From an uncultured Roseovarius sp. (GTDB lineage Bacteria; Pseudomonadota; Alphaproteobacteria; Rhodobacterales; Rhodobacteraceae): a DNA stretch of 6,992 nucleotides. A model generated the notes under the pieces. It was not told the origin of the DNA, ran no database searches, and was given only the letters and a program-made list of their open reading frames with translations. The position numbers and the translations under genes were made by a program. Positions 1-6,070 of this stretch are shown here, piece after piece. Numbering within the stretch: position 1 is the stretch's first letter; each line of letters begins with the position of its first letter. The stretch covers positions 1 through 6,992 of the forward strand of contig CAJXKX010000106.1 in assembly GCA_913055965.1 (NCBI GenBank), given 5' to 3'.

Positions 1-1
1 C

Positions 2-688
2 CCCCCCGCCGACACGTCCGAGCCCGCGGGCAAGCGCACCGAGGTGTCGCGCATCTTCGACGAGACCGACAGCCAGATGGCCGATCCCGGCTCGGTGCGG
101 CGGCGCAACACGATCCAGCACCTGCGCGCCGCCCTCGCCGCGACCCGCGCGGAAAAGGCCGCCGGGGCCGATCTCGCGAAGAAAATCGATTCGTCGCCCT
201 ATCGCGGCGATCTCGACGCGGCGGTCCGGCCGCGCCGTGCCATTCCCGCCCCCGATGCGCCGCGCAGCACCCGGCCCGAAGAGCCGCGCCCCGCGCCGCT
301 CAAGCTGGTGGCGGAGCAGCGTATCGACACCGCGCGCCCGCCGGTGCGCCCCCGCCGGGTGGCCACCACGCCGCCGGGAGAACTGGTCGAGGCGCAGGAC
401 ACGGGCTTTGCCGGTTTCGCCGAGGAGCGGGGCGCGGAGGGCCTGCCCGACCTGCTCGAGGCCGCTGCCGCCTATCTCGCCGATGTCGAGGGCCGCAGCC
501 AGTTTTCGCGGCCGATGCTGATGGGCAAGCTGCGCGAGATCGACGAGGGCGGCTTTTCGCGCGAGGACGGGCTGCGCTCTTTCGGGCAGCTGTTGCGCGA
601 GGGAAAGCTGCAGAAACTGCCGGGCGGGCGGTTCGCCGTGACGGGCGAGACGGAATTCCGCGCGACGACGCGCCGTCAGGCCGGATGA
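2..688 (+). CDS. Hypothetical protein, 5'-truncated by the window edge
   Basis: The reading frame is open from base 2, so the gene almost certainly starts upstream; a GTG at 44 is in frame, but nothing marks it as the true start. About 228 residues are visible. Counting from the GTG, residues 17-40 are a basic, Ala-rich predicted helix (SVRRRNTIQHLRAALAATRA). Residues 60-112 are a Pro/Arg-rich, probably disordered linker. Residues 120-214 look like a folded domain: a helix ending in AAAYLADVEG, the segment FSRPMLMGKLREI, a second helix with LRSFGQLLREGKL, and a short GGRFAVT strand. This order is reminiscent of a winged helix, which would suggest DNA or protein binding, but that is inference from shape. 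There is no signal peptide or membrane segment in the visible part. I do not recognise a named family; the style resembles uncharacterised proteins of Rhodobacterales. It ends with TGA, converging on the next gene 55 bp away. Confidence 0.75.
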   Translation, partial: PPADTSEPAGKRTEVSRIFDETDSQMADPGSVRRRNTIQHLRAALAATRAEKAAGADLAKKIDSSPYRGDLDAAVRPRRAIPAPDAPRSTRPEEPRPAPLKLVAEQRIDTARPPVRPRRVATTPPGELVEAQDTGFAGFAEERGAEGLPDLLEAAAAYLADVEGRSQFSRPMLMGKLREIDEGGFSREDGLRSFGQLLREGKLQKLPGGRFAVTGETEFRATTRRQAG

Positions 689-708
689 TCGCCGCCTTCG
701 GCACCGGC

Positions 709-727
709 CCGGGCCGCGCAGGCCCGG
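709..727. terminator. Possible terminator between convergent genes
   Basis: A perfect 7-bp GC stem (CCGGGCC at 709-715, GGCCCGG at 721-727) encloses a 5-base loop in the 55-bp gap between the converging genes ending at 688 (+) and 744 (-). On the + strand it is followed by a loosely T-containing stretch (731-740, ggtgtcttgt); on the - strand no U-run follows. Position and symmetry suit termination of the + strand gene, but the U-tract is poor, so this is only a candidate. Confidence 0.35.
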
Positions 728-743
728 ACGGGTGTCTTGTGGC

Positions 744-1028
744 CTAGCCGAAGCGGCCCCAGGCGGTTTTCATGGCCGCCGCCATGTCGTCCCATGCCTT
801 GTCGGCACCGGTCTTGAAATCCTGCCACGCCTCGGCGCTTGCGGCCTCGATCTTGCGGTATTCGCGCTCCATCTCGTCGCGCCTTTCGCGCAGGTCGCGG
901 ATCTGCTCGTGATACTTGCCCTGCATGTCGGCGGCCGCCTCGCGCGCCTGCGCCTGAAGCTTGTCGATCTCGGCCTGCCACTGGTCGAGCTGCGCCTGCA
1001 GTTTCTTCTCGTAGGTTTCCTTGTCCAT
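744..1028 (-). CDS. Small coiled-coil protein, sll1863-like stress-response family
   Basis: This is a complete 94-residue, very hydrophilic and almost entirely helical protein rich in Lys, Glu, Asp, Gln and Ala, with no signal peptide or membrane helix, so it is probably cytoplasmic. Residues 6-31 have hydrophobics at alternating 3/4 spacing (L10, L14, W17, I21, L24), a heptad coiled coil; a similar pattern continues to about residue 60 (M35, Y39, I43, L46, M53, Y57, I60). The tail carries AWQDF, AWDDM and AWGRF starting at residues 67, 78 and 89, exactly 11 residues apart. Length, the N-terminal Tyr-Glu-Lys-Lys-Leu, and the AWxDxKTGAxKAW tail match small proteins usually labelled sll1863-family stress response, whose molecular role is unclear to me. 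The start is supported by a purine-rich AAGGAAGG six bases upstream of ATG. The gene lies alone, after the symporter terminator, so it probably has its own promoter within 1029-1096; I see no clear promoter boxes there. Confidence 0.8.
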   Translation of the reverse strand: MDKETYEKKLQAQLDQWQAEIDKLQAQAREAAADMQGKYHEQIRDLRERRDEMEREYRKIEAASAEAWQDFKTGADKAWDDMAAAMKTAWGRFG

Positions 1029-1096
1029 GATGTGCCTTCCTTTCGTCTGGTCCTTCGTCGTGCCCCCGAACCTATGCAGTCTCGCCGGATATGAAA

Positions 1097-1122
1097 GGGG
1101 CCGCCGGTTTCCCGGCGGCCCC
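1097..1122 (-). terminator. Rho-independent terminator of the usp-symporter operon
   Basis: A perfect 11-bp stem (GGGGCCGCCGG / CCGGCGGCCCC) lies 29 bases past the symporter stop. Read on the - strand the loop is GAAA, a GNRA-type tetraloop that stabilises hairpins, and the stem is followed by UUUCAUAU. The U-tract is short, but the stem is very strong. On the + strand no T-run follows, so it is directional for the - strand. It separates the usp-symporter unit from the small coiled-coil gene. Confidence 0.85.
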
Positions 1123-1151
1123 CTCCCGTTGCGCGTCGCGTGCGGTCGCGA

Positions 1152-2708
1152 TCAGTTGAACTTCTTGATCTCGCCCGAGCGCAGCCGCGTCATGTAGCTG
1201 TCGAGCTCGCGCTTGACGATCGGCATCAGGAAGTAGAGGCCGATGATGTTGACCACCGCCATGGCAAAGATCGCCGCGTCGGAGAAGTCGATCACCGGGC
1301 CAAGCTGTGCCGCTGCGCCGATCACCACGAAGACGCAGAAGATCACCTTGAACACCAGTTCCTTGGCATCGCCCTCGCCGAACAGGTAGGTCCAGGCCTT
1401 GAGGCCGTAATAGGACCAGGTGATCATCGTCGAGAAGGCGAAGAGGATCACCGCGATGGCGAGCACATAGGGGAACCAGCCGATGGCGCTGCCGAAGGCC
1501 GCCGAAGTGAGGCCCACGCCCGAGGTGCCGCCCACGGTCTGCACGCCGGTGCCCGCCTCGTTGAGCAGGTAGAGCCCGGTCTGCGGATCGGTCACGAGCT
1601 GCTGGGTGATGATGATCACCAGCGCGGTCATGGTGCAGACCACCACCGTGTCGATGAACGGCTCGAGCAGCGAGACGAAGCCCTCGGTGACCGGCTCTTT
1701 CGTCTTGACGGCCGAGTGCGCGATGGCCGCCGAGCCGACGCCCGCCTCGTTCGAGAACGCCGCCCGCTTGAAGCCCTGGATCAGCGCGCCGACCATGCCG
1801 CCCGCGACCCCGAGCCCGGTGAAGGCACCGGCGAAGATCTGCCCGAAGGCCCAGCCGATCAGGTGATAGTTCATCGCGATGATGATGAGCGCGGTGCCGA
1901 CGTAGAGGATGCCCATGAAGGGCACGATCTTTTCGGTCACGCGGGCGATGGACTTGATGCCGCCGACGATCACGGCAAAGACCAGCCCGGCAAAGACCAG
2001 CCCGGTGATCCAGCCCGGATACTCGCCCACCACGCCGGTGATCTGCTGATGCGCCTGGTTGGCCTGGAACATGTTGCCGCCGCCCAGTGCGCCCAGGATG
2101 CAGAAGATCGAGAACAGCACGGCGAGCAGCTTGCCGCCGGGCAGCCCGCGCTCGGCAAAGCCCTTGGAGAGGTAGTACATCGGCCCGCCCGAGACGCGCC
2201 CGTCGGGGTATTCGTTGCGGTACTTCACGCCCAGCGTACATTCGGTGAATTTCGACGCCATGCCCATCAGGCCCGCGAGGATCATCCAGAACGTGGCGCC
2301 AGGACCCCCGATGCTGACCGCGACCGCGACACCGGCGATGTTGCCGAGGCCCACGGTGCCCGACAGCGCGGTTGCGAGCGCCTGGAAGTGGCTGACCTCA
2401 CCGGCGTCGTTGGGATCGGAATAGTCGCCCTTGACCAGCGCGATGGAGTGGCCCACCGCGCGGAACTGGACAAAGCCGAAATAGAGCGTGAAGACCGTGG
2501 CCCCGATCACGAGCCAGGCCACGATCCACGGAAAGGAGGTGCCGGGGAAATTCGAGAAGATCAGGCTGACGAACCAGCCGGTCGAATCGGCGAAAATCTG
2601 GTTCACGCGGTCGTCGAGCGAGGCCGCCTGTTCCTGGGCGAAGGCCGGAGCGCCCGCGAGCGCCAGCCCCGCCGCGGCCAGCGCCGCGGAGAATTTGGTC
2701 TTGTTCAT
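1152..2708 (-). CDS. AGCS-family sodium:alanine/glycine symporter
   Basis: An inner-membrane secondary transporter expected to import alanine or glycine with Na+ (alanine or glycine:cation symporter family, TC 2.A.25). It is 518 residues long, slightly above the usual 450-490. The family signature is clear: GLGNIAGVAVAVSIGGPGATFW at 120-141, then SKFTECTLGVKYR (152-164), GGPMYYL (174-180), FSNEAGVGSAAIAHSA (318-333) and FAFSTMITWSYYG (423-435). Hydrophobic segments fit about 10-11 membrane helices. Residues 1-24 form a typical signal peptide (Lys-containing start, Ala/Leu core, APAFA before QEQ). I chose ATG at 2708 because AGGGA sits 8 bases upstream and the signal peptide then begins cleanly. 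A GTG at 2738 overlaps the usp stop as GTGA and would add 10 polar residues, but no ribosome site precedes it. It is co-transcribed with usp (26-bp gap). The exact substrate (Ala, Gly, D-Ala, other) cannot be read from sequence. The gene symbol is left blank because subfamily names vary. Confidence 0.95.
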   Translation of the reverse strand: MNKTKFSAALAAAGLALAGAPAFAQEQAASLDDRVNQIFADSTGWFVSLIFSNFPGTSFPWIVAWLVIGATVFTLYFGFVQFRAVGHSIALVKGDYSDPNDAGEVSHFQALATALSGTVGLGNIAGVAVAVSIGGPGATFWMILAGLMGMASKFTECTLGVKYRNEYPDGRVSGGPMYYLSKGFAERGLPGGKLLAVLFSIFCILGALGGGNMFQANQAHQQITGVVGEYPGWITGLVFAGLVFAVIVGGIKSIARVTEKIVPFMGILYVGTALIIIAMNYHLIGWAFGQIFAGAFTGLGVAGGMVGALIQGFKRAAFSNEAGVGSAAIAHSAVKTKEPVTEGFVSLLEPFIDTVVVCTMTALVIIITQQLVTDPQTGLYLLNEAGTGVQTVGGTSGVGLTSAAFGSAIGWFPYVLAIAVILFAFSTMITWSYYGLKAWTYLFGEGDAKELVFKVIFCVFVVIGAAAQLGPVIDFSDAAIFAMAVVNIIGLYFLMPIVKRELDSYMTRLRSGEIKKFN

Positions 2709-2716
2709 TGATCTGG

Positions 2717-2721
2717 TCCCT
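2717..2721 (-). promoter_or_regulatory. Ribosome binding site deciding the symporter start
   Basis: On the - strand AGGGA lies 8 bases before the ATG at 2708. No comparable purine run precedes the overlapping GTG at 2738, which favours the ATG and with it the intact signal peptide. Confidence 0.6.
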
Positions 2722-2734
2722 GTTGTTGACTTGC

Positions 2735-3169
2735 TCACGGCACGATGGTGCAGGGCACCGGCGCGGTCTGCACCAGCGTTCCGGCGACCGAGCCGAAGAT
2801 GCGCGCCTCGAGCGCGGAATAGCCCTCGCGCCCGACGATGATCTGAACCGCGTTCTGTTCGGTGGCGATCTTGCCGAGGATTTCGGCGATGTTGCCGTAG
2901 CGGATCACCGATTCCACCGGCACGCCGCTATCGTTCAGTTCCGCCACGACCGGGGCGAGCACCGCCTCTTCGGCGCGCGCCATTTCCTCGCGGCGGCGCT
3001 TGTGCCGTTCCTCGAGTTCGGAAGGCGTGAGGAACGAATAGGGCGACCATTCGAGCACATGCGCCAGCACGATCGTGCCGCCCTGCGCCCTGGCCCGCGA
3101 GACCGCGAACTCGAGCGCACGCCGCGCCGCCACGCTGCCGTCGTAGCCGACGACGAATTTATCGGACAT
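2735..3169 (-). CDS. Universal stress protein, UspA family, ATP-binding type
   Basis: A 144-residue single-domain universal stress protein, probably a cytoplasmic dimer. The N-terminal strand carries VGYDGSVAARRALEFAV, with the conserved Asp10 that contacts the adenine nucleotide in this fold. The C-terminal end has a complete G-2x-G-9x-G-S motif (G113, G116, G126, S127), the phosphate/ribose-binding signature of the ATP-binding USP subgroup (MJ0577/TeaD-like rather than UspA of E. coli). Residues 46-75 form a charged helical insert typical of the family. ATG at 3169 is preceded by GAGGGAG with a 7-base spacer. It is first in a two-gene unit with the symporter downstream. In Halomonas a USP (TeaD) encoded with a TRAP transporter modulates uptake; by analogy this one may tune or report on the symporter, which is inference. 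The promoter should lie in the ~200 bp upstream. Confidence 0.95.
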   Translation of the reverse strand: MSDKFVVGYDGSVAARRALEFAVSRARAQGGTIVLAHVLEWSPYSFLTPSELEERHKRRREEMARAEEAVLAPVVAELNDSGVPVESVIRYGNIAEILGKIATEQNAVQIIVGREGYSALEARIFGSVAGTLVQTAPVPCTIVP

Positions 3170-3196
3170 CTGTAGACTCCCTCGCTGTTGCGTCCT

Positions 3197-3217
3197 CCGG
3201 GCTTTTCCGAAACCCGG
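3197..3217 (-). promoter_or_regulatory. Hairpin in the likely usp mRNA leader
   Basis: On the - strand CCGGGUUU pairs with AAGCCCGG through 8 bp (one G-U pair) around a 5-base loop, ending 27 bases before the usp ATG. No U-run follows, so it is not a terminator. It could influence mRNA stability or translation, or be incidental in GC-rich DNA. Confidence 0.35.
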
Positions 3218-3281
3218 TGGCCAAAACTAGCAGAGACTCGCCTCACGATTGTCCCGGAATCGCCCGGTTTGCAGGCCGAAC

Positions 3282-3315
3282 GCGTCTGAATCGGGCCGTT
3301 TGGCGCGCCAGACGC
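3282..3315. repeat. Inverted repeat GCGTCTG-N20-CAGACGC
   Basis: Perfect 7-bp arms at 3282-3288 and 3309-3315 flank a 20-base spacer that itself overlaps the 10-bp palindrome tggcgcgcca (3301-3310). The arms sit about 115-145 bp upstream of the usp start, which would suit a regulator-binding site or a long hairpin. No function can be assigned from one copy. Confidence 0.4.
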
Positions 3316-3336
3316 AAGGAAATTCGATTTTTTCGC

Positions 3337-3358
3337 CAGGTGCGCCTGCGGCACCCTG
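3337..3358 (-). terminator. Weak candidate terminator after gshA
   Basis: Starting 11 bases past the gshA stop, the - strand can form a 7-bp stem with one bulged base (CAGG-GTGC against GCACCTG) around a 7-base loop. What follows on the - strand is an A-run, not a U-run, so intrinsic termination would be inefficient. Readthrough into usp or a Rho-dependent end is possible. Confidence 0.3.
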
Positions 3359-3369
3359 CCGCGCGGCGT

Positions 3370-4740
3370 TCAGTAGCTGTATTCGGCGTAGATGCGGCTG
3401 AGGTCGCCCTGCCAGTCGCCGTGATAGTGCTCCAGCAGCTCGTCGGCGGGGGTCTTGCCCGTCTCGACGCTCTCGCGCAGGGCACCCAGGAAATGCGTCT
3501 CGTCGGGGATCATGCCCCCGCCACCGGCACGGGCGCGGGCCTTGAGACCTGATTCCGAGATGTCGAGCGCCTCGCGCGCGAGGCTGTGCATGTCGACGCC
3601 GCCGACCCGCGCCTGAAGCCCGTCGACACTGGCGGCCACGCGCAGGCCCTCGCGGGTTTCGGCATCCCAGGACTTGCACAGGTCCCAGGCGGCATCGAGC
3701 GCGGTCTGGTCATACATCAGCCCCACCCAGAACGCGGGCAGCGCGCAGAGCCTGCGCCATGGCCCGCCATCGGCGCCGCGCATCTCCATGAATTTCTTGA
3801 TCCGCGCCTCGGGAAAGATGGTGGTGAGGTGGTCGGCCCAATCGCTGAGCGTGGGTTTCTCGCCGGGCAGGGCGGGCAGTTCGCCCTTGAGAAAATCGCG
3901 GAAGGACTGGCCGAGCGCGTCGATATACTGCCCGTCGCGATAGACGAAATACATCGGCACATCGAGCGCGTAATCGGCGTATTGCTCGAAGCCGAAGCCC
4001 GGCTCGAAAACGAAGGGCAGCATGCCGGTGCGGTCCGGGTCGAGATCGCGCCAGACGCGGGACCGCCAGGATTTGTGGCCGTTGGGCTTGCCTTCGAGAA
4101 ACGGGGAATTGGCGAAGAGCGCGGTGGCCACCGGCTGCAGCGCGAGCGCCACGCGGAATTTCTGCACCATGTCCGCCTCGGAGCCGAAGTCGAGATTGAC
4201 CTGCACGGTGCAGGTGCGGCGCATCATGGTGCGGCCCATCGTGCCGACCTTCTGCATGTAGCTGTCCATCAGCTTGTAGCGGCCCTTGGGCATCATCGGC
4301 ATCTGGTCATGCGTCCAGACCGGGGCGGCCCCCAGCCCGATGAAGCCGACGCCGACCTTGTCGGCGATATCCTTGACGTCGGCGAGATGCTCGTTCACCT
4401 CGTCGCAGGTCTGGTGGATATTCTCGAGCGGCGCGCCGGAGAGTTCGAGCTGCCCGCCCGGTTCGAGCGAGACATTCGCCCCGTCCTTTTCCAGCCCGAT
4501 GAGCTTGCCCGCCTCCTCGACCGGGGCCCAGCCGTGCAGGTCGCGCAGCCCTTCGAGCACGGCAAGCACGCTGCGCCGTCCCTCGTAGGGGATGGGCAGG
4601 AGCGTGTCCTTGCAATAGCCGAATTTCTCGTGCTCGGTGCCGATGCGCCACGCGTCGCGCGGCTTGCATCCGCTGGCGAGGTATTCGGTGAGTTGCTCGT
4701 CGCGCTCGATCGGCCCGCCGCCGGATTGTGGGATGGACAT
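3370..4740 (-). CDS. gshA: Glutamate-cysteine ligase (plant/alphaproteobacterial type)
   Basis: Catalyses ATP-dependent joining of L-glutamate and L-cysteine to gamma-glutamylcysteine, the first and usually rate-limiting step of glutathione synthesis, in the cytoplasm. The 456 residues match the usual ~455 of the alphaproteobacterial/plant class, which is distinct from E. coli GshA. Recognisable blocks: WRIGTEHEKFGY (31-42), SLEPGGQLELSGAPLENIHQ (91-110), TCTVQVNLDFGSE (176-188), ALFANSPFLEGKPNG (207-221), YALDVPMYFVYRDG (257-270) and MRGADGGPWRRLCALPAFWVGLMYD (320-344). ATG at 4740 was chosen because AGGAGG lies 7 bases upstream; an in-frame start at 4797 would add 19 residues without support. 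Six cysteines are present (25, 43, 112, 177, 332, 355); whether any form the redox-regulatory disulfides known in plant enzymes needs an alignment. It lies last in a probable operon with rsmE and a membrane protein, 69 bp after the latter and with no terminator between. Confidence 0.96.
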   Translation of the reverse strand: MSIPQSGGGPIERDEQLTEYLASGCKPRDAWRIGTEHEKFGYCKDTLLPIPYEGRRSVLAVLEGLRDLHGWAPVEEAGKLIGLEKDGANVSLEPGGQLELSGAPLENIHQTCDEVNEHLADVKDIADKVGVGFIGLGAAPVWTHDQMPMMPKGRYKLMDSYMQKVGTMGRTMMRRTCTVQVNLDFGSEADMVQKFRVALALQPVATALFANSPFLEGKPNGHKSWRSRVWRDLDPDRTGMLPFVFEPGFGFEQYADYALDVPMYFVYRDGQYIDALGQSFRDFLKGELPALPGEKPTLSDWADHLTTIFPEARIKKFMEMRGADGGPWRRLCALPAFWVGLMYDQTALDAAWDLCKSWDAETREGLRVAASVDGLQARVGGVDMHSLAREALDISESGLKARARAGGGGMIPDETHFLGALRESVETGKTPADELLEHYHGDWQGDLSRIYAEYSY

Positions 4741-4747
4741 GCGCGGG

Positions 4748-4753
4748 CCTCCT
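4748..4753 (-). promoter_or_regulatory. Strong Shine-Dalgarno site of gshA
   Basis: A full AGGAGG consensus on the - strand, 7 bases before the ATG at 4740. It is the strongest ribosome site in the window and fixes the gshA start, excluding the in-frame start at 4797. Confidence 0.85.
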
Positions 4754-4809
4754 GATCGGGTCGTTTCGCTTCGGTTCGCGGCCACAGTTGGCGTCATTCG
4801 CGGCGGGTG

Positions 4810-5334
4810 TCAATGCAGCCTCGGGCGCGGCCGTGCGTGCCCCGCACGTTCCCACAGCAGGTGCAGGCCGGGTGCGGGGCGGTGCATGGCCGCCACGATC
4901 TGCCCGCTGCGCAGGCCCGGCAGCGCGGCGAAGGCATCGAAGAGCGCGTCGGCGCCCTCGGCATCGAGGGGGATTTCCAGGTCGGTCTGGCCGGGTTGCG
5001 ACAGGCGCCAGCGCGGTGCGCCCTGCGCGTCGAGCGCAAGCGCGGTCATTTCCGACAGCGCCACCGCGCCGCCCTCGTGCGGGCCGAGATAGGCGATGAG
5101 ACCCTCGTCCACCACCACCACGCCCGGCCCGCCCGCGCCGGTGCGAAAGCGGCCGCGCTGCACGCCCGCGAGCACCAGCGCCACCGCTGCCGCGATCAGC
5201 AGCCAGCCCAGCCAGGGCACGATCCCGGCACCGTAGAGAACCCACCACAGCCCCAGCGCCGCAACGCCTGCCCCCGCCAGCACCTCGCGCCAGCGCCACA
5301 TCGCGGCGCGCGCCTGCGGGCGGATGATGCTCAT
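4810..5334 (-). CDS. Uncharacterised two-helix membrane protein between rsmE and gshA
   Basis: A 174-residue protein of no family I can name. Residues 17-38 (VLAGAGVAALGLWWVLYGAGIV) and 41-58 (WLGWLLIAAAVALVLAGV) are two closely spaced hydrophobic helices separated by a short turn, giving a hairpin anchor in the inner membrane. Arg flanks at 8-16 and 60-64 suggest both ends face the cytoplasm. Residues 60-160 form a soluble domain with alternating strands (GVVVVDEGLIAYLG, AVALSEMTALALD, PRWRLSQPG, DLEIPLD) and a following helix (ADALFDAFAAL), an order reminiscent of bacterial PH-like domains; that is inference. The tail is Arg/His-rich. ATG at 5334 overlaps the rsmE stop as ATGA, implying translational coupling. 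The position suggests a conserved housekeeping accessory role, but no function can be stated. The same reading frame stays open far upstream inside rsmE, only because of GC bias. Confidence 0.85.
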   Translation of the reverse strand: MSIIRPQARAAMWRWREVLAGAGVAALGLWWVLYGAGIVPWLGWLLIAAAVALVLAGVQRGRFRTGAGGPGVVVVDEGLIAYLGPHEGGAVALSEMTALALDAQGAPRWRLSQPGQTDLEIPLDAEGADALFDAFAALPGLRSGQIVAAMHRPAPGLHLLWERAGHARPRPRLH

Positions 5335-6059
5335 GCCCAGTCTCCGCAGGCGGTCTGCCACAGGGTGAGGGCGGCCACGGCGGCGGTATCGGCGCGCAGG
5401 ATGCGCGGCCCGAGCGCCACCGGATGGGCGAAGGGCAGCGCCGAGAGGCGCGCGCGCTCTGCCTCGGAAAAGCCACCCTCGGGCCCGATGAGCACCGCCC
5501 AGGGCTGGCCGCGCCCGTCGGCGGGCAGGGCACAGGCCCCGCCTGCCCGCGCCTCGTCGCAGAACATCAGGCGGCGGGTTGCGGGCCAGCCCGCGAGCAG
5601 CGCGTCGAGCTTTTGCAGGTCGCAGACCTCGGGCACGTAGGTGCCGCCGCATTGCTCGGCGGCCTCGACGGCATGGGCCTGCAGGCGGTCCTGCCGGATG
5701 CGTTCGGAATTGGTAAAGTCGGTCTGCACCGGCAGGATGCGTGCGGCCCCCATCTCGGCGGCCTTCTCGACGATGAAATCGGTGCGCGCCTTCTTGATCG
5801 GGGCAAAGATCAGCCACAGGTCCGGCGGGTCGCGCTGTGGCGCGGTCTGCGCCGCGCAGGTGAGGGTGCCGCCGCGCTTGCCCGCCTCGGCGACGGTGGC
5901 GTGCCATTCGCCATCGCGCCCGTTGAACACGGCAACGCCGTCGCCCGGCCCGAGCCGCATCACCGAAAACAGGTAATGCGCCTGCGCGCGGTCGAGAGAC
6001 AGGGTTTGCCCTTGCCCCAGCGGGTGCTCTACATACAGCCTGATCCGCGATCCACTCAT
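5331..6059 (-). CDS. rsmE: 16S rRNA (uracil-1498-N3)-methyltransferase RsmE
   Basis: Transfers a methyl group from S-adenosylmethionine to N3 of U1498 in 16S rRNA of the 30S subunit. The length of 242 residues is normal for the family (about 243). An N-terminal PUA-like RNA-binding part covers roughly residues 5-70 (RAQAHYLFSVMRLGPGDGVAVFNG at 24-47), followed by the SPOUT catalytic domain: EKAAEMGAARILPV (98-111), SERIRQDRL (118-126), the SAM-binding loop LIGPEGGFSEAE (190-201) and the knot segment LGPRILRADTAAVAALTLWQ (216-235). ATG at 6059 gives the standard N-terminus; the 37-codon upstream extension lies antisense to ubiA and looks non-coding. No Shine-Dalgarno sequence is visible before this ATG, so initiation may be weak or leaderless. 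It is first in a three-gene unit, overlaps the next gene by four bases, and diverges from ubiA. Confidence 0.96.
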   Translation of the reverse strand: MSGSRIRLYVEHPLGQGQTLSLDRAQAHYLFSVMRLGPGDGVAVFNGRDGEWHATVAEAGKRGGTLTCAAQTAPQRDPPDLWLIFAPIKKARTDFIVEKAAEMGAARILPVQTDFTNSERIRQDRLQAHAVEAAEQCGGTYVPEVCDLQKLDALLAGWPATRRLMFCDEARAGGACALPADGRGQPWAVLIGPEGGFSEAERARLSALPFAHPVALGPRILRADTAAVAALTLWQTACGDWA

Positions 6060-6070
6060 GGGGGCAGCAT

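Larger units (their letters stand above)
3170..3369. other. Intergenic region upstream of usp with inverted repeats
   Basis: This 200-bp gap separates gshA (ending 3370) from usp (starting 3169), both on the - strand. No open frame here is credible. It holds a hairpin just past gshA (3337-3358), a 7-bp inverted repeat (3282-3288 / 3309-3315), a T6 run on the + strand (3328-3333), a leader hairpin (3197-3217) and the usp ribosome site (3177-3183). It presumably contains the usp promoter, but I cannot place convincing -35/-10 boxes. Confidence 0.6.

Noticed and set aside
1140..2711. A 523-codon open frame on the + strand opposite the symporter
   Set aside because: The translation is a monotonous His/Asp/Arg/Glu-rich string typical of antisense frames in GC-rich genes, while the - strand frame has clear AGCS motifs and a signal peptide.
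3301..3333. Palindrome tggcgcgcca followed by a T6 run as a + strand terminator
   Set aside because: Neighbouring genes on both sides are on the - strand, and the hairpin is separated from the T-run by 12 or more bases, too far for an intrinsic terminator.
3586..4755. A 389-codon open frame on the + strand opposite gshA
   Set aside because: It is an antisense shadow of a gene with unmistakable glutamate-cysteine ligase blocks, and it has no recognisable domain of its own.
4741..4809. The 69-bp gap before gshA as a separate promoter region
   Set aside because: I see the gshA ribosome site but no terminator or clear promoter boxes; co-transcription with rsmE is the simpler reading.
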